Part shown: positions 61,932 through 64,000 of the stretch, piece after piece
How the letters are laid out: each line of letters starts with the position of its first letter
How positions within the stretch are numbered: position 1 is the stretch's first letter
Source of the DNA: Marinospirillum celere
Lineage (GTDB): Bacteria > Pseudomonadota > Gammaproteobacteria > Pseudomonadales > Halomonadaceae
Reading direction: 5' to 3'
NCBI RefSeq assembly: GCF_900112235.1
Contig: NZ_FOLH01000001.1
Coordinates: forward strand, 682,001 to 746,000
DNA length: 64,000 nucleotides
The notes under the pieces: model-generated
What the model was told of the DNA's origin: nothing
The model's input: the letters and a program-made list of their open reading frames with translations, nothing else
The model's database searches: none
Translations under genes and position numbers: made by a program

Positions 61932-62452
61932 AGCGGCAGCCTCCCTTGCTGAGCATCAGGAAAGTTAAGTGGCGGGGCTTCAAGAATATTGGCCAAAAGC
62001 AAAAAATCTTCCCAGAGGTCTTCAATATCACTGGCAGGAAGGGGTTCCGCATAACCCTGCAACGCAGTTTCTGTTGCACGATGCAGGTGGGGATGGGCGA
62101 AACTCTGAGCATAAAACTCTTCGCCCTGGCCGACTTTATTCAAATGCATTGCTGCCAAGCCGGAGTCCACTGCCAGAATTCTAGTGCCACCCATTACCAA
62201 AGAAGCCGTAAAAGCAGGAGGAAGCCCTTCAAGAATGCTCGGCTTGTAATAGAGGTCTAGGCACACCTTTTCATCCATTTTATCAAGCAGCAGTGGGATG
62301 CGACTGAAATAACACTGAGGCAAGGGCGCTGCCTTTAACAGCTGCCAACTGATTTCATCACCAGCGGCTCCCCAAATCTTAATTTCATAGATGAGTTGCT
62401 GAATTTCAGAAAAATCGGCTGTTTTGGATAAGGGCAAGTTGACTCCCATCAT
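61928..62452 (-). CDS. hypothetical protein paired with the DUF1828-like gene
   Basis: 174 residues, soluble, no signal. Visible features are DEKVCLDLYYKPSILEGLPPAF, the strand TRILAVDSGLAAMHL and a His-rich AHPHLHRATE followed by an acidic helix SDIEDLWEDFLLLANILE. I do not recognise the family. It lies about 100 bp from the 3' end of tRNA-Leu, a place where mobile DNA often inserts. Two ATG codons are adjacent (62452, 62449). Confidence 0.6.
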   Translation of the reverse strand: MMGVNLPLSKTADFSEIQQLIYEIKIWGAAGDEISWQLLKAAPLPQCYFSRIPLLLDKMDEKVCLDLYYKPSILEGLPPAFTASLVMGGTRILAVDSGLAAMHLNKVGQGEEFYAQSFAHPHLHRATETALQGYAEPLPASDIEDLWEDFLLLANILEAPPLNFPDAQQGRLPL

Positions 62453-62555
62453 TCTCGTTTAATTTGAAGCGATTAGGTCTTCTTTCATCATTTTGAAAAA
62501 ATTAGGAGTCTAAATACTAGATAGGACAGGAGGGTTCGTAAATGTTTAATTTGCT

Positions 62556-62642
62556 TGGTGCCCGGAGCCGGACTTGAACCGGCACAGCCATAAGGCCGAG
62601 GGATTTTAAATCCCTTGTGTCTACCAATTCCACCATCCGGGC
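62556..62642 (-). tRNA. tRNA-Leu(TAA)
   Basis: 87 nt with encoded CCA and a long variable arm (CGGCCTTATGGCTG), as required for Leu. Anticodon arm AGGGA-TTTAAAA-TCCCT gives UAA. Third tRNA of a Gly-Cys-Leu operon downstream of uvrC-pgsA. Confidence 0.96.
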
Positions 62643-62682
62643 TGGAAGATCAACTTCGGTGAGTGCTACTTTGAAATGAAAA

Positions 62683-62756
62683 TGGAGGCTGGGGTCGGAA
62701 TCGAACCGGCGTCCACGGATTTGCAATCCGCTGCATAACCACTCTGCCACCCAGCC
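62683..62756 (-). tRNA. tRNA-Cys(GCA)
   Basis: 74 nt. Acceptor GGCTGGG/CCCAGCC, discriminator U and encoded CCA. Anticodon arm CGGAT-TGCAAAT-CCG with GCA. Middle tRNA of the cluster. Confidence 0.96.
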
Positions 62757-62767
62757 TCTAAGTTGCT

Positions 62768-62842
62768 TGGAGCGGGAAACGAGATTCGAACTCGCGACCC
62801 CAACCTTGGCAAGGTTGTGCTCTACCACTGAGCTATTCCCGC
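62768..62842 (-). tRNA. tRNA-Gly(GCC)
   Basis: 75 nt. Acceptor GCGGGAA/TTCCCGC, discriminator U and encoded CCA. Anticodon arm AACCT-TGCCAAG-GTT with GCC. First tRNA of the cluster. Confidence 0.96.
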
Positions 62843-62856
62843 GCAACTGGGGGCAC

Positions 62857-62884
62857 ATTATAGGGGGTATTTGTTTCCTGTCAA
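62857..62884 (-). promoter_or_regulatory. consensus promoter of the tRNA-Gly-Cys-Leu operon
   Basis: On the minus strand TTGACA (62879-62884), 16-bp spacer, TATAAT (62857-62862), both perfect, 14 bp before tRNA-Gly. Confidence 0.88.
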
Positions 62885-62932
62885 TCCCTTTTTCCAATAA
62901 CCACCCAGTTTTTTTACTTTAGTTGCAACAAC

Positions 62933-63493
62933 TTAGCTGTTTTCCTGTTTATGGGGCAATAGATGGGGGCGTGCTGCTTTCAAATACATATACATGGAGC
63001 TAAGAGTCAAAAGTGCTGCCACAAAAAGGAAAGCCAAACCGAGCCAGGCAATGGATTCACCAGGGGGCGCCAGCAGCAGCAAAAAGATGGAAAGCATTTG
63101 GAAGGTGGTTTTGACCTTACCAACCCAGCTAACCGCGACGCTGGCACTTTTACCCACTTCAGCCATCCACTCCCGGAGAGCGGAAATGACAATTTCCCGG
63201 CCAATAATAACCAGTGCGGGCAAGGTCATTACCCAGGTAGCGTGGGCTTCAATCAGAACGACCAAGGCCACGGCAACCATCAGTTTGTCCGCGACCGGGT
63301 CTAGAAAGGCTCCAAAGGGTGTCATCTGATCCCAGCGTCTTGCGAGATAGCCATCCAGCCAGTCTGTTAACGCTGCCGCTCCAAAGAGCAGGGCACAAAC
63401 CAAGTATTTGCTTTCCCAGGGCAGATAATAGATAACGACCAACAAGGGAATCACTAAAATACGCAGGAGTGTTAAGAAAGTCGGGAAATTCAT
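62933..63493 (-). CDS. pgsA: CDP-diacylglycerol-glycerol-3-phosphate 3-phosphatidyltransferase
   Basis: 186 residues, integral membrane enzyme making phosphatidylglycerol phosphate. The CDP-alcohol phosphotransferase signature is complete: DWLDGYLARRWDQMTPFGAFLDPVADK (D-x2-DG-x2-AR-x8-G-x3-D-x3-D). N-terminus NFPTFLTLLRILVIPLL is typical. 24 bp after uvrC and upstream of the tRNA operon, the usual order. Confidence 0.96.
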   Translation of the reverse strand: MNFPTFLTLLRILVIPLLVVIYYLPWESKYLVCALLFGAAALTDWLDGYLARRWDQMTPFGAFLDPVADKLMVAVALVVLIEAHATWVMTLPALVIIGREIVISALREWMAEVGKSASVAVSWVGKVKTTFQMLSIFLLLLAPPGESIAWLGLAFLFVAALLTLSSMYMYLKAARPHLLPHKQENS

Positions 63494-63517
63494 CTGACGG
63501 CTTCTTCCAGGCTAGTT

Positions 63518-64000
63518 TCAATTCGGATGCAGGGTAGCATGAATTTCTTCAGCAAGGGCACGATTTATCCCTTCAACCTGGCACAGGGCCTCGATTGAAG
63601 CTTCAGCAATGGCCTTGCGTCCGCCAAAGTGGCGTAACAGAGCCTGGCGGCGTTTGGCACCAACGCCTTTGATATCTTCAAGAAAGGAGGTTTTACGGGC
63701 CTTATCGCGTCTTTGACGATGGCCGGTAATGGCAAAGCGGTGGGACTCATCTCTAAGATGTTGAATCAAATGCAGAGCAGGGCGATAGCCCGGTAAATTG
63801 ATCGCCTGATCCGGTGTTTCTATAAATAGGGTTTCCAGTCCGGCTTTGCGACTGGTGCCCTTGGCCACACCAATCAGTTGTAGCCCGGTAATATCGAGTT
63901 CTTCGAGGAGGCTTCTTGCTGCATTCAGCTGGCCTTTGCCCCCATCAACGATGAGTACATCCGGCAAGGGTACTTCACCCTTTTTAATACGTTGATAGCG
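63518..64000 (-). CDS. uvrC: excinuclease ABC subunit C, C-terminal part (cut by window edge)
   Basis: About 160 C-terminal residues; the frame stays open to the window end. PDVLIVDGGKGQLNAA and the later DESHRFAITGHRQRRDKA are signatures of the UvrC endonuclease domain, which makes the 5' incision in nucleotide excision repair. The end carries the double HhH DNA-binding module (LEDIKGVGAKRRQALLRHFGG, VEGINRALAEEIHATL). The N-terminal GIY-YIG part is outside the window. Confidence 0.96.
   Translation of the reverse strand, partial: RYQRIKKGEVPLPDVLIVDGGKGQLNAARSLLEELDITGLQLIGVAKGTSRKAGLETLFIETPDQAINLPGYRPALHLIQHLRDESHRFAITGHRQRRDKARKTSFLEDIKGVGAKRRQALLRHFGGRKAIAEASIEALCQVEGINRALAEEIHATLHPN

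Noticed and set aside
62517-62897. 126-codon minus-strand ORF across tRNA-Gly, Cys and Leu
   Set aside because: It consists of translated tRNA sequence and spacer; no protein-like composition.

Overview
The window is a piece of a gammaproteobacterial chromosome, most likely from the Oceanospirillales/Pseudomonadales side. The reasons are the gene orders thrS-infC-rpmI-rplT-pheS-pheT-ihfA-tRNA-Pro(GGG), uvrC-pgsA-tRNA-Gly-Cys-Leu and purM-purN divergent from DUF2066-hda, together with the families DUF3080, DUF3833, DUF2069 and DUF815 and an E. coli-type LexA box. I cannot name the genus from sequence alone.

Layout. 1-1.7 kb: end of a signalling operon (REC-GGDEF regulator, CheW, a second CheW-like protein). 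1.6-9.5 kb, minus strand: a four-gene envelope operon made of a one-haem lipoprotein with a nine-G tract, a 1,200-residue AsmA/YdbH-like protein, a small lipoprotein, and an exported propeller/TPR protein. 10-12.3 kb: an oxidoreductase and a proline-racemase-family protein lacking both catalytic cysteines. 12.4-12.7 kb: an antitoxin with a 29-residue relic of its ParE toxin. 12.8-28.3 kb: housekeeping and signalling genes (ppsR/ppsA, rraA, ggt, maf, lldD-like, tautomerase, yigZ, a PhnD-GGDEF-EAL protein, DUF3080, glutathione peroxidase, DUF3833, DUF3095, PAS-GGDEF).

28.5-41.1 kb is an accessory island whose right end lies beside tRNA-Pro(GGG). It starts with an orphan HTH antitoxin, tails of a group II intron protein and of an IS transposase, a truncated caspase-fold fragment, a DUF429 protein and an HNH protein. 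A type I restriction-modification locus follows (hsdM, hsdS, hsdR) with three extra genes interleaved: an ATPase/winged-helix protein, a DUF4268 PD-(D/E)xK-like protein and a RhuM-Fic protein. A 34-codon ORF in front of hsdS resembles the tail of HsdM and marks a past recombination.

41.4-50.7 kb, minus strand, is the translation cluster and purMN. It holds RNA control elements: a tRNA-Thr anticodon-arm mimic before thrS, a probable AUC start for infC, and hairpins between infC/rpmI and rplT/pheS. 50.8-61 kb returns to housekeeping (hda, a degenerate PAS-GGDEF protein, a GCS2 ligase whose start is buried in a hairpin, arsC/wrbA, yihY, mrp, a MetX-like hydrolase, a DUF815 ATPase). 61-62.5 kb, next to tRNA-Leu, holds a LexA-controlled UmuD-like protein that has lost its catalytic Ser and Lys, plus a coupled pair of poorly known genes. 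The window closes with three tRNAs, pgsA and the 3' part of uvrC.

No complete novel system can be proven by reading alone. The strongest candidates for new biology are the SOS-controlled pseudo-UmuD, the Ser/Thr proline-racemase homologue, the AsmA/lipoprotein/propeller-TPR envelope operon, and the type I locus carrying a nuclease-like protein and a Fic protein.
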